A DNA stretch of 64,000 nt from an uncultured Bacteroidota bacterium (lineage in GTDB: Bacteria > Bacteroidota > Bacteroidia > 2-12-FULL-35-15): positions 25,231 through 89,230 of the forward strand of contig CAINDA010000058.1 in the NCBI GenBank assembly GCA_903847205.1, given 5' to 3'. Under the pieces are notes generated by a model. That model did no database searches. It saw only the letters and a list, made by a program, of their open reading frames with translations, and was not told the DNA's origin. Positions 9,047 through 17,629 of the stretch are shown here, piece by piece; the stretch's first letter is position 1; each line of letters begins with the position of its first letter. Made by a program: the position numbers and the translations under genes.

Positions 9047-10105
9047 ATGAACATCAGAAAAATACTTTTCTTTTTTTTAACCGCAGCTGTGAACATTACA
9101 GCTTTTTCCCAGGTAGGCGGTAATAATACGTATGAATTTTTAAACCTCCCGATTTCGGCCAGAGTTTCAGCTTTAGGCGGTAATCTTATTTCTGTAAGGG
9201 ATAATGATCTCAATGTTTCTCTAACCAATCCCGCTCTGCTTACCGATTCAATGGATAATAATATAGCCCTGAGTTATATAAATTATTTCGGGGGTGTTAA
9301 TTACGGTTATGCAGCGTATGCTAAAAACATAAAAAACATCGGGGTTTTCAGCGCCGGTATTCATTATCTGGATTACGGCAGATTTATCCGGGCTGATGAA
9401 GCCGGATATACCGACGGCACTTTCGGAGCCAATGAAATGAGTTTTAATTTGTCCTACGCCCATTCTGTACTTGATTCGAATTTAACCGTAGGCGCAACCC
9501 TCAAAACAATTTATTCACATCTTGATTCCTATACTTCCTGGGGGTCGGCTGTTGATCTCGGGGCAATTTATACTGTTCCCAAAAAAGAGCTTGCTTTTGC
9601 AGCTGTTATAAAAAACGCCGGAAGGCAATGGAAACCATATACGGCAGGCAACTGGGAAAAGCTTCCGTTTGAAGTGCAGATAGGTCTGTCAAAAAAACTA
9701 AAACACGTACCATTCCGCTTATCGGTAATATATGAGAACCTTGAAAAATGGGATTTAACTTACGTAGATCCTGCCAATCCGGTATTAACTGTTGATCCGC
9801 TTACAGGAGCTGCTATTAAACAGAATAACAGCAAAATATTCGGCGACAAATTAATGCGCCATATCGTACTCGGCGGCGAGTTTCTTATTACAAAAAATTT
9901 CTTCCTTCGTTTAGGTTATAATTATCAGCGGAGTCAGGAATTGAAAATACCAGAAAAAAGAGGCTTTACAGGCTTTTCATTTGGATTTGGATTTAAAGTT
10001 TATAAATTTCAATTCAGTTACGGAAGAGCTGTTTACAGTATTGCAGGCGCCTCAAATAATTTTTCAATTAGTTTTGATATTAACAGTTTTTATTCAAAAA
10101 AATAA
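9047..10105 (+). CDS. porQ: PorQ, type IX secretion system outer-membrane protein
   Basis: PorQ belongs to the T9SS attachment complex of the outer membrane and works with PorU, PorV and PorZ on exported cargo. The start is taken at ATG 9047, giving MNIRKILFFFL, a good signal peptide ending near AFSQ; the GTG two codons earlier is less likely. The mature protein is a predicted beta-barrel with the family features FLNLPISARVSALGGN near the N-terminus and GFSFGFGFKVYKFQFSYGRA near the end. About 352 residues, a normal length. The T9SS cargo genes in this window are its likely substrates in the general sense. Confidence 0.9.
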   Translation: MNIRKILFFFLTAAVNITAFSQVGGNNTYEFLNLPISARVSALGGNLISVRDNDLNVSLTNPALLTDSMDNNIALSYINYFGGVNYGYAAYAKNIKNIGVFSAGIHYLDYGRFIRADEAGYTDGTFGANEMSFNLSYAHSVLDSNLTVGATLKTIYSHLDSYTSWGSAVDLGAIYTVPKKELAFAAVIKNAGRQWKPYTAGNWEKLPFEVQIGLSKKLKHVPFRLSVIYENLEKWDLTYVDPANPVLTVDPLTGAAIKQNNSKIFGDKLMRHIVLGGEFLITKNFFLRLGYNYQRSQELKIPEKRGFTGFSFGFGFKVYKFQFSYGRAVYSIAGASNNFSISFDINSFYSKK

Positions 10106-10247
10106 TTGTACTATTGTTATCCGTTTCTGCGGGTAACATTGCTCTGTGAATTGCGGTTTTTAGCGCATCTCAATATCTCTGCTGCCCCTTTTAAAATTGT
10201 TTCACCGGTGCATAAAAATACCGGTATAAAGCCAATAAAATTATTTT

Positions 10248-10943
10248 ATGCGTAAAATCACCATAGCTATTGATGGTTATTCCTCCTGCGGGAAAAGCAC
10301 TTTAGCGAAGGCATTAGCCTCTCACCTGCATTATACTTATGCTGATTCAGGAGCAATGTACCGCTGTATAACCCTCTATGCACTTAGAAAAGGTGTTATA
10401 AAAGACGGCAGTTTTCTTCCTGAAGAAATCATCAAACTATTACCTGAAATTAAACTTTCTTTCGAATTTAATCCTGCTACCAAATCATCCGACACTTTTT
10501 TGAACGGCGAAAACGTTGAAAAAGATATCCGCTTAATGATTGTTTCAGAAAATGTCAGCAGAGTAAGCGCCATTCACGAAGGGCGGGTTCACATGATTGC
10601 AATACAGCGCGAACTAGGCAAAAACAGGGGAATTGTGATGGACGGCCGTGATATTGGTTCTAATGTATTTCCGGATGCCGAACTTAAAATTTTTATGACT
10701 TCCGATATCGAAATCCGAACACAGCGCAGGTATGATGAGTGCATTTCAAAAGGGCAGCATGTTTCGTATGGTGATGTAAAATTAAATTTAATTCACCGCG
10801 ATTATGAAGATACTCATCGAAAAGAAAACCCGCTGGTGCAGGCCAAAGATGCTGTAGTGCTTGATAATTCTGACCTTACCCGGGAACAGCAGTTAGAATT
10901 TGTAGTAAACCTGGTTCATGATTTAAGGATTCCGCAAGATTAA
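10248..10943 (+). CDS. cmk: Cytidylate kinase
   Basis: Phosphorylates CMP and dCMP with ATP in the cytoplasm, feeding CTP and dCTP synthesis. 231 residues, normal for the family. The P-loop is G10-YSSCGKS-T18, followed by the DSGAMYR substrate motif and DGRDIGSNVFPDA. Lies 142 bp after porQ on the same strand. Confidence 0.97.
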   Translation: MRKITIAIDGYSSCGKSTLAKALASHLHYTYADSGAMYRCITLYALRKGVIKDGSFLPEEIIKLLPEIKLSFEFNPATKSSDTFLNGENVEKDIRLMIVSENVSRVSAIHEGRVHMIAIQRELGKNRGIVMDGRDIGSNVFPDAELKIFMTSDIEIRTQRRYDECISKGQHVSYGDVKLNLIHRDYEDTHRKENPLVQAKDAVVLDNSDLTREQQLEFVVNLVHDLRIPQD

Positions 10944-10996
10944 TTTTTAAGTCTGCTGCTATTTTAAATTTTCTGCATCTATTGAAAAACAACTTG

Positions 10997-11027
10997 TTGA
11001 TGAAACTATTTGTAATGTTTACATTTG
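10997..11027 (+). promoter_or_regulatory. Bacteroidota-type promoter for the giant adhesin gene
   Basis: TTG at 10997-10999 and TACATTTG at 11020-11027, an exact TAnnTTTG match with 20 bp between the two elements. It predicts a leader of about 120 nt before the ATG at 11153. Confidence 0.6.
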
Positions 11028-11152
11028 CAAAATATTTTTAATAATATTATTGACGGATTTGGCAGAAACTGCCGGGTAAAATATTAAACAAAAATTTCTG
11101 AAGTCCCATAAGCATTGCTCTGATTTTTAATACTTCAAAGAATTAAGCTAAA

Positions 11153-14100
11153 ATGAAATACAGCCGTTCCAGATTTTTATTTTTATTTATTGCCGGCTGG
11201 CTTTTTGTTACCTCGCTTTCTGCCCAGGAATGCAATATAATTTATGTAACTCCCACCGGTGCTTCCAGCGGAAGTGCCGGTACAGTTGGCACTGTTTCAA
11301 ATCCTGCAAAACTATCTTTTGGTTTGACATTAGTAACGGGTAATGCAAAACAGCTTTGGCTGGCAACAGGCACCTACCCTATTTCAAATACCCTGACAAT
11401 CCCAAGCAACGTAACCATTGAAGGCGGTTTTAATCCAGCAGGCTGGGTTAAAAGCAACGTTTCTGCAACTATTATTGACAAGGATAATAATAATGTTCTT
11501 CCTTCTCCTGCTGATGCATTAGTGGGCTTGACTGCTGCCGGAGCTTCAAATTTCAGATTGCAGGATATTACTGTAAACGTTGCAGCTGCCCCTGGAAACG
11601 GTATTTCTGTTTATGGAATTTATTTATCGGGGTGCTCAAACTACAGCTTAGTACGCTGTTTGGTAATTACAGGTGCAGGATCTGACGGGCTTGCCGGAAC
11701 GCCAGGAACTGCAGGTGTTCCAGGAGGCGATGGAGGTGCAGGCAATCCAGGCAATCCTAACGAAAATACTCAGCCTGGCGGTACGGGCGGAGTTGGAGGC
11801 GGCGGAGCAAATAATGGAGGAGATGGATCTGTAAGCGGAAAATGGAAGGCAAGCAATAATTCGCCAGGTTCACCCGGACTGCCAGCGGGCTGCGGTGGAG
11901 CAGGCGGAAGTACTGGTTCTGGCCCTTCATGCAGTTTTTTATGCGGTGCATGCACTGATGCAAGTCCTGGAGGTGCCGGAACAGCTGGGCAAAGCGGGGT
12001 TGCCGGAACTGCCGGAACAGCAGGCTCACCAGGAGCAATAACGTTAGGATATTTTGTACCTGGAACCGGTGGCGGTGCAGGTACACCCGGAACAACAGGA
12101 TGCGGCGGAGGCGGTGGCGGAGGCGGAGGCGGTGATCAGCAAGGCGGACTAGATGGTGTAGGCGGCAGCGGCGGTGGCGGCGGAGGAGGCGGCGACGGAG
12201 GTGCGGGCGGTGCAAGCGGCAGCGGCGGAGGTGCTTCATTTGCAGTTTTTCTTTATAATAACGGTGCAGGAAGTATCATTCAGGATTGTTTCTTAAATCA
12301 AGGCGCGGGCGGTGCTGGAGGTCCAGGCGGCATCGGCGGCGCAGGGGGGGCAGGCGGTATAGGCGGTATAGGCGGTGTTGGCGACTGCGCCCAGGAAAAC
12401 GGAGCAGCAGGCGGTAACGGCGGTGCAGGCGGTATTGGCGGAGCCGGTGGTATTGGGGCAGCAGGCATAAGTACCGCTCTCAGCGAAAATGGAGGAACGC
12501 CGATATCAAATTTAGGAATTACTGCAGTACCGGGTAACCCGCCGGTAATAAGCGCTGCATATAAAGGCTGTACTAATTCAGAAGTTTTATTCAGCGCAGT
12601 TACCAGCGGTACCTGGAATTTTGGTCCCGGCGCATCTCCTGCAACGGCAACCGGTACAGGACCTTTTTCTGTTTATTATTCTTCAATGGGCCGGAAAGAT
12701 ATTACTTTCAGCGGAACAGTATTCAGCGGTTATATAAATATTTTTCAGCCGGGTCCGGTAACGCCGAGTATTAATCCGGCAAACGGAACTGTAATACTAG
12801 GCTGCCCAAATAACTTTACCACTTCACTGGCCGGCACTTATTATGAATGGATTTTTGGACCATCGGCTACACCTGATACCATGCTTGCAGTGCAGTCGCC
12901 GACAAATGTTTACTTTTTTTCTCCGGGAATACATACAATTTATGTTTACGTTACTACAGCCTGCTGCGGAAGAGTTTTAGATTCTACTACAGTTACTGTA
13001 ACACCGAGCAATTATAATGTAACCTTGACTGCTTCGCCGACTCAAAGCTGCATCGGCGATCCTATTACTTTTACTGCAAGTATCGGCTCACCGCCATTTG
13101 TCGGGTTTTCGTTTTTTGTGAACAATACAGCTGCTCAAAGCGGACCAAGCAATGTATTTACAACTTCATCTTTAATGCCGGGCGACAGTGTAGTTGTTAT
13201 TGCAATTGAGGGAAATTGTTATACAAACCCCAGCGCAGTTTACAGACCGGTTATTTCTCCCATCCCGGTTGTATCTTTAATAAGCGGGGATGCCGACAGC
13301 ACCATCTGCCAAGGCGATAATATTCTTTTTATTGCCCTGCCTCCCGGAAATACCAGTTATGAATTTTTTGATAACGGCGTTTCTGTTCAAAACTCCAACA
13401 GCATTTCATATACCACCACAACTTTACAGCCGGGCAACAGCATTACCGTTGTGGCAACAAACCTGGGCTGTGTAAGCCTGCCGAGCAATGCCAAAGTAAC
13501 TACTGTAAATTTAACCCCTGTAACAGTATTAACCAGCTCTGATGCTGATAATATTTTATGCGGCCCGGGAAACAGCGTAACGTTTACGGCCACTCCTCCG
13601 GGGTTTGCCAATTATCAATTTTTTGACGGAGGAAATTCGGTACAGAACGGAGCAGGCAATACTTATACAACTACCACTCTGGCGGCCGGCAACAGCATTT
13701 CAGTGATTGCAACAAGTGCAGCAGGCTGCGTAGGGCCAACAAGCAATGCCATCGCCACGGCCATTAACCCTATACCAACAGCAGTTCTCAGCAGTTCGGA
13801 TGCTAATGACACAATATGCCAGAATGCATCTATCACTTTTACATCGACCCCGGCCGGGTATGGCAATTATCAATTTTTCAATAATGCAGTTTCGATACAG
13901 AACGGAGTTTCTAATACATTTACAACCACTGCACTGGCTGCCGGAAACAGCATCACGGTTGTTGCAACAGCCCTAGGCTGTTCGAGCCCGATAAGCGATA
14001 CAATTAAGGTAACCATTATTCCTGCTCCGCTGGTAAATGCAGGGCCTGATTTTGCGGTATGTATCAATGTGCCGCCTTATACGCTTACAGGGTTTACTCC

Positions 14101-14992
14101 GGCTAACGGAGTTTGGACCGGGATCGGAATTACCAATGCCGGACTTTTTAATCCGGTAACGGCAGGAGCTGGTATTCATCAACTCCTTTACGCTTTTACC
14201 AATATCAGCAGCGGATGCACCGGTTACGATACTTTAAATGCCGCAGTTATACCAATACCGGTAATTTCGGTTTCGCCTGCTTCTCCGGCCTATTGTGCGG
14301 GCAGTGCTGTGATGTTAACGGCATCGGGAGCAAATACATATACATGGTCTCCGGCTGCAGGATTAAGTGCTGCTGCAGGTTCTTCTGTTTCGGCAAGCCC
14401 GCCGGTTACTACCACTTATACTGTAATAGGAACCAGCTTTGGCTGTATGGATTCTACCACAACAACTGTTACTTTTAACCTGGTGCCTTCGGTAACAATT
14501 TCGGGAAATACTACTATTGATGCCTGCGAAACTACGGTGCTGACAGCCATGTCAACTTCTGTAGGAACCTATTCATGGGGCCCTCTTATAAATTTGACCT
14601 GCAATACCTGCCAATCGGCAACAGTATCTCCGCCGGCATCGCAAAAGTATTATGTTGATTTTATTTCTCCGCAAGGCTGCATAGGTTCCGATACTGTTAA
14701 AGTGGATGTTGTAAGTATTTTCAATTATTTTATGCCTACTGGTTTTACGCCGAACGGCGACGGGCGCAATGATTCAATTCATGTTCACGGACGGGGTATT
14801 GAATCGGTTGATCTTAAAATATTTGACAGGATCGGGGAAAAAGTATTTGAAACAACTAATATTCATGAAGGCTGGGATGGCAGATATCATGATGTGGAAA
14901 TGAATGACGCGGTATTTGTATATATGCTTGAAGTAAAATACTGTAACGGGCAGGTTGTGAAGGAACAAGGGAATTTGACACTAGTAAGATAA
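11153..14992 (+). CDS. Giant glycine-rich surface protein with T9SS type B (gliding-associated) C-terminal domain
   Basis: 1279 residues. A signal peptide (ends SLSAQ) is followed by a ~160-residue beta-rich region. Residues ~180-455 form a very Gly-rich GGAGG/GTAG repeat tract. Next come repeated Ig/PKD-like modules, three of them near-identical (VTALxSSDADxxxC...GN(S/T)I.V.AT). The last ~85 residues form a CHU_C/type B sorting domain with the hallmark MPTGFTPNGDGRNDSI and the ending VYMLEVKYCNGQ..KEQGNLTLVR. Such proteins are exported by T9SS and act as cell-surface adhesins. The PorP/SprF gene starts 59 bp downstream, a common pairing. The Gly tract is locally GC-rich and can slip, so length variation between strains is likely. 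Confidence 0.88.
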   Translation: MKYSRSRFLFLFIAGWLFVTSLSAQECNIIYVTPTGASSGSAGTVGTVSNPAKLSFGLTLVTGNAKQLWLATGTYPISNTLTIPSNVTIEGGFNPAGWVKSNVSATIIDKDNNNVLPSPADALVGLTAAGASNFRLQDITVNVAAAPGNGISVYGIYLSGCSNYSLVRCLVITGAGSDGLAGTPGTAGVPGGDGGAGNPGNPNENTQPGGTGGVGGGGANNGGDGSVSGKWKASNNSPGSPGLPAGCGGAGGSTGSGPSCSFLCGACTDASPGGAGTAGQSGVAGTAGTAGSPGAITLGYFVPGTGGGAGTPGTTGCGGGGGGGGGGDQQGGLDGVGGSGGGGGGGGDGGAGGASGSGGGASFAVFLYNNGAGSIIQDCFLNQGAGGAGGPGGIGGAGGAGGIGGIGGVGDCAQENGAAGGNGGAGGIGGAGGIGAAGISTALSENGGTPISNLGITAVPGNPPVISAAYKGCTNSEVLFSAVTSGTWNFGPGASPATATGTGPFSVYYSSMGRKDITFSGTVFSGYINIFQPGPVTPSINPANGTVILGCPNNFTTSLAGTYYEWIFGPSATPDTMLAVQSPTNVYFFSPGIHTIYVYVTTACCGRVLDSTTVTVTPSNYNVTLTASPTQSCIGDPITFTASIGSPPFVGFSFFVNNTAAQSGPSNVFTTSSLMPGDSVVVIAIEGNCYTNPSAVYRPVISPIPVVSLISGDADSTICQGDNILFIALPPGNTSYEFFDNGVSVQNSNSISYTTTTLQPGNSITVVATNLGCVSLPSNAKVTTVNLTPVTVLTSSDADNILCGPGNSVTFTATPPGFANYQFFDGGNSVQNGAGNTYTTTTLAAGNSISVIATSAAGCVGPTSNAIATAINPIPTAVLSSSDANDTICQNASITFTSTPAGYGNYQFFNNAVSIQNGVSNTFTTTALAAGNSITVVATALGCSSPISDTIKVTIIPAPLVNAGPDFAVCINVPPYTLTGFTPANGVWTGIGITNAGLFNPVTAGAGIHQLLYAFTNISSGCTGYDTLNAAVIPIPVISVSPASPAYCAGSAVMLTASGANTYTWSPAAGLSAAAGSSVSASPPVTTTYTVIGTSFGCMDSTTTTVTFNLVPSVTISGNTTIDACETTVLTAMSTSVGTYSWGPLINLTCNTCQSATVSPPASQKYYVDFISPQGCIGSDTVKVDVVSIFNYFMPTGFTPNGDGRNDSIHVHGRGIESVDLKIFDRIGEKVFETTNIHEGWDGRYHDVEMNDAVFVYMLEVKYCNGQVVKEQGNLTLVR

Positions 14993-14999
14993 ATGATAT

Positions 15000-15123
15000 G
15001 CCAATGTACTGATATACCGATTTGCCGATGTGTAGATGTACCAATTAACAAATGAAAAAATCAAAACTATATCTTGTGGTTCTAATATGCGCATCTGCAT
15101 ATCTGCATATCTGCACATCTTCT
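15000..15123. repeat. Inverted-repeat element overlapping the start of the PorP/SprF gene
   Basis: Short repeated words (GATATGCCAATG, GATTTGCCGATGTG) precede the ATG, and GCGCATCTGCATATCTGCA follows inside the first 25 codons as a partial reverse complement. The element resembles the one at 38063-38140. It encodes ICASAYLHICTSS of the signal peptide. Confidence 0.5.
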
Positions 15124-16119
15124 TTCGCTCAGGATCTTCACTTTTCCGAATTTTTTTATTCCCCTTTAACTGTTAATCCTGCTAATACCGGTGTTTTTAA
15201 CGGCGATGTAAGAGCTTCTACCATGTACCGTATGCAGTGGTTTACAATAACCAATCCTTATAAAACGGCTTCGGTGGCAGTGGATGCCCCGCTTGTTAAT
15301 AATACTAAAAAATGGAGAAGCGATGATTTTTTCTCGGCAGGATTCAATTTTAATAACGACAATGAAGGTTCGGTAAATTTAAAAACCAATTCGTATAACG
15401 GTTTATTTTCATTCACTAAATATTTAGGAGGCCGGAATAAACATTATGTAACTACTGGTTTTTCTTTGGGATACAATACCAAAAGCGCCGGGCTTGGTTC
15501 ATTAAAATACGACAGTCAGTTTGACCCCGCCACCGGGTCATACAACAGTGCTTATGGTTACGGCGAAGCCGGCGGAGGCCGTTCAATAGGCTATATGGAT
15601 ATGAACGCAGGTTTAGTATGGAATTTTAATACCGACCGTAAATTCAGAAGTGCCATTGGTTTTTCAATCAATCATATTACATCGCCTGATGTTTCAATTG
15701 ACGGCGGTAATGATCCTTTGCTGCGCAAATATTCGTTTCAATGGAATGGGGCGTATAAATTAGGTTATAACAGCAACGCTGTGCTGCTGCCAAATGTATT
15801 GGTTTCGAGACAGGGGGCTTCAACATTGCTTGATGCAGGCGCAAACGTAAAATATTTACTGCAGGAACGGTCGCGATATACTAATTTTCAGGGTGAACGC
15901 AGTATGTCTATCGGCTTATATTACCGGCTGGGCGATGCCATGTTTGTGAATTTACGCTTAGATTATTCTGATATTGCCTTTGCTTTTGCTTATGATATTA
16001 ATATTTCGGGCTTAACCCCTGCTTCAAAAACCATTGGCGGATTTGAACTTATGCTTCAATACCGCGGTATATTCGGCTATAGACAAAACACAAAACGGTC
16101 GAGCGAACGATTTATGTAA
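15052..16119 (+). CDS. PorP/SprF family T9SS outer-membrane protein
   Basis: 355 residues with a signal peptide and the PorP/SprF hallmark QDLHFSEFFYSPLTVNPANTGVFNGDVR just after it, then a beta-barrel-like body ending in GGFELMLQYRGIFGYR. Family members are needed for secretion or surface attachment of partner T9SS cargo; SprF serves SprB in Flavobacterium johnsoniae. Encoded 59 bp after the type B adhesin on the same strand, so it is the likely dedicated partner of that protein. The start at 15052 gives MKKSKLYLVVLI, a proper signal peptide, even though part of it is written by a repeat. Confidence 0.93.
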   Translation: MKKSKLYLVVLICASAYLHICTSSFAQDLHFSEFFYSPLTVNPANTGVFNGDVRASTMYRMQWFTITNPYKTASVAVDAPLVNNTKKWRSDDFFSAGFNFNNDNEGSVNLKTNSYNGLFSFTKYLGGRNKHYVTTGFSLGYNTKSAGLGSLKYDSQFDPATGSYNSAYGYGEAGGGRSIGYMDMNAGLVWNFNTDRKFRSAIGFSINHITSPDVSIDGGNDPLLRKYSFQWNGAYKLGYNSNAVLLPNVLVSRQGASTLLDAGANVKYLLQERSRYTNFQGERSMSIGLYYRLGDAMFVNLRLDYSDIAFAFAYDINISGLTPASKTIGGFELMLQYRGIFGYRQNTKRSSERFM

Positions 16120-16228
16120 CGTTTTTAAAAATTAATCCCCGATAAAAGCAACATCCTGCCCTATTGCCTTATAAAATACCCGCCTGATTTACCAAAACAA
16201 CCGATTTCCTATTCTTTAATCATGTTTT

Positions 16229-16248
16229 TTTATGATCTAAATCATAAA
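16229..16248. promoter_or_regulatory. FNR/Crp-like palindrome upstream of array B
   Basis: TATGAT-CTAA-ATCATA contains TGAT-N4-ATCA, the arrangement of FNR-family sites; the 8-bp arms are perfect. It lies in the gap between the PorP/SprF gene and array B. A TACATTCG element, one mismatch from TAnnTTTG, follows at 16309-16316. Binding is inferred only. Confidence 0.4.
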
Positions 16249-16405
16249 TTGCGATTTTTCTGAATTTATAGGCATATTTTATTATGTAAGTACGAATTAA
16301 TTTTTACATTCGCATCCGATAAAAACAGGTTTTGATATGCTTACTATTGCACTTCATACTTCAAATATGGCTTATCTGCCAAAGCCTACAGCCTTTTTCA
16401 GCTTC

Positions 16406-16658
16406 ATTTTACGCTGTGCTGAAATCATTTTACGCCGGGCAAAAATCATTTTATCCAAGCCTTCGGTGATTTTATGCCGGGCTAAAATCATTTTACGCCG
16501 GGCTAAAATCATTTTATTCTTCGGAACCAGTCATTTTATCCCGGGCAAAAATCATTTTATCCCAGCCTTCAGCGATTTTATCCCGGGCAAAAATCATTTT
16601 ACGCCGGCCTTCCGTGATTTTACGACGGGCAAAAATCATTTTATCACAGCATAAAATC
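16406..16658. repeat. 21-bp-period tandem array B
   Basis: Twelve units start with ATTTTA at 16406, 16427, 16448, 16469, 16490, 16511, 16533, 16554, 16575, 16596, 16617 and 16638. All intervals are 21 bp except one 22. The first 7 nt are constant (ATTTTAY) and the rest differs by class. One class carries CGCCGGGC or TCCCGGGC then (A/T)AAAATC. Another carries a GCCTTC core with a TG or CG ending (units at 16448, 16554, 16596). The GGGC class is a near-palindrome with ATTTTA/TAAAAT arms. Upstream of the 227-residue gene on the same strand. Reading frames through it are open only because 21 is a multiple of three. Confidence 0.9.
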
Positions 16659-16740
16659 AATGGGCAATGAGCAATGGATAATTGGAAATGGATAATGGAT
16701 AATGGATAATGGATAATTGACAATTAGCAATAAAACAATT

Positions 16741-16816
16741 CAACAATAAAGCAATAAAGCAATATAACAATCCAACAATAAAGCAATAAAGCAATATAAC
16801 AATCCAACAATAAATC
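16741..16816. repeat. 32-bp perfect tandem duplication in an A-rich leader
   Basis: Two identical 32-bp copies (16741-16772 and 16773-16804) built from CAATAAAG and CAATATAA words, followed by a partial third copy. It lies between array B and the ATG at 16841. Just upstream, at 16672-16718, is another simple repeat based on ATGGATA. Confidence 0.8.
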
Positions 16817-16840
16817 AACAAACAAAAAAATCAAAACAAA

Positions 16841-17524
16841 ATGAAAAAAACACCTTACATGCCGACCGACGATGCCGGCAAAAAAGAATGGCTTGGTAAT
16901 TTTAACTCGAAATTTCCGGGAATTGCAGCCTTATTTAATTTCAGTGCTGCCGATGTTGCAGCCGTGAACGATGCAACACTTGTGTATAATTATTTATGCG
17001 ACTGCAGCACAATAATTATCAGCGCTAAAGAAAGTTTTGTGAATCATAAAAACTTAATCCGCAGCGGTAAAATTGGCAGTGCAACAGGCAGTCTGCCTAC
17101 AGTGCCTGTGCTGCCGGCAGTTCCGGTAACTACAAACCCTGTAGGAGCAGGTATTTTCCCCACAATTGCAAAAATAGTTTCAACAATAAAAAGCAGCAGT
17201 AAGTACACCGATACTATCGGACTTTCTTTAGGCATCATAGGTGCCGACCAAACAAATGATATTAATGCCATGAAACCAGTATTAACCCTTGTGCATTTGG
17301 CCGGGAAAATTGAAGTGCAATGGGTTAAAGGCAATGCACATTCAATACATATTGAAGTTGACAGAGGTACAGGATTCCAGTTTTTAGCAATAGATTCGAT
17401 ACCGCATTATATCGATACTTTTGCCATAACAGTTCCCGCCGTCTGGAAATACCGCGCCATGTATATTATTGCCGATGAATTAGTAGGGCAATGGAGCGAT
17501 GTGGCTACCACCAATGTTGGATAA
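16841..17524 (+). CDS. Uncharacterised 227-residue protein, array-associated family
   Basis: Homologue of the 203-residue protein at 5035-5646. The N-terminus PYMPTDDAGKKEWLGNF leads into a helical domain of ~75 residues. A Pro/Val-rich linker (~residues 88-110) follows, then the motif YTDTIGLSLGIIG. The C-terminal ~85 residues resemble a fibronectin type III-like fold with IHIEVDRGTGFQFLA, a YRAMYI strand and VGQWSDV. No signal peptide or membrane helix, so cytoplasmic or exported by an unknown route. Function unknown. Preceded by array B and a low-complexity leader, and closed by a hairpin terminator 15 bp after the stop. Confidence 0.85.
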   Translation: MKKTPYMPTDDAGKKEWLGNFNSKFPGIAALFNFSAADVAAVNDATLVYNYLCDCSTIIISAKESFVNHKNLIRSGKIGSATGSLPTVPVLPAVPVTTNPVGAGIFPTIAKIVSTIKSSSKYTDTIGLSLGIIGADQTNDINAMKPVLTLVHLAGKIEVQWVKGNAHSIHIEVDRGTGFQFLAIDSIPHYIDTFAITVPAVWKYRAMYIIADELVGQWSDVATTNVG

Positions 17525-17538
17525 AATATAAAAAAACT

Positions 17539-17577
17539 TAATCCCTCAATTTTATCATAACTTTGAGGGATTATTTT
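17539..17577 (+). terminator. Terminator of the 227-residue gene
   Basis: Arms TAATCCCTCAA and TTGAGGGATTA around a ~13-nt loop, followed by a T run. Confidence 0.85.
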
Positions 17578-17629
17578 TTAATAACGGGAAATGCCGAAAA
17601 CCGGGTAGAGTAAGCAATAAAAAATGTTT

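Noticed and set aside
11757..12239. Minus-strand ORF opposite the Gly-rich tract
   Set aside because: Shadow of the GGN-rich codons of the plus-strand adhesin; the peptide is Arg/His/Leu low complexity.
16337..16654. Open frame of 105 codons through array B
   Set aside because: It is open only because the 21-bp period preserves frame in a unit lacking stops. The peptide is a low-complexity heptad repeat with no domain, and array A with the same period is full of stops.
16406..16658. CRISPR array
   Set aside because: Unit length (21 bp) is too short for repeat plus spacer, there is no unique spacer set, and no cas gene is in the window.
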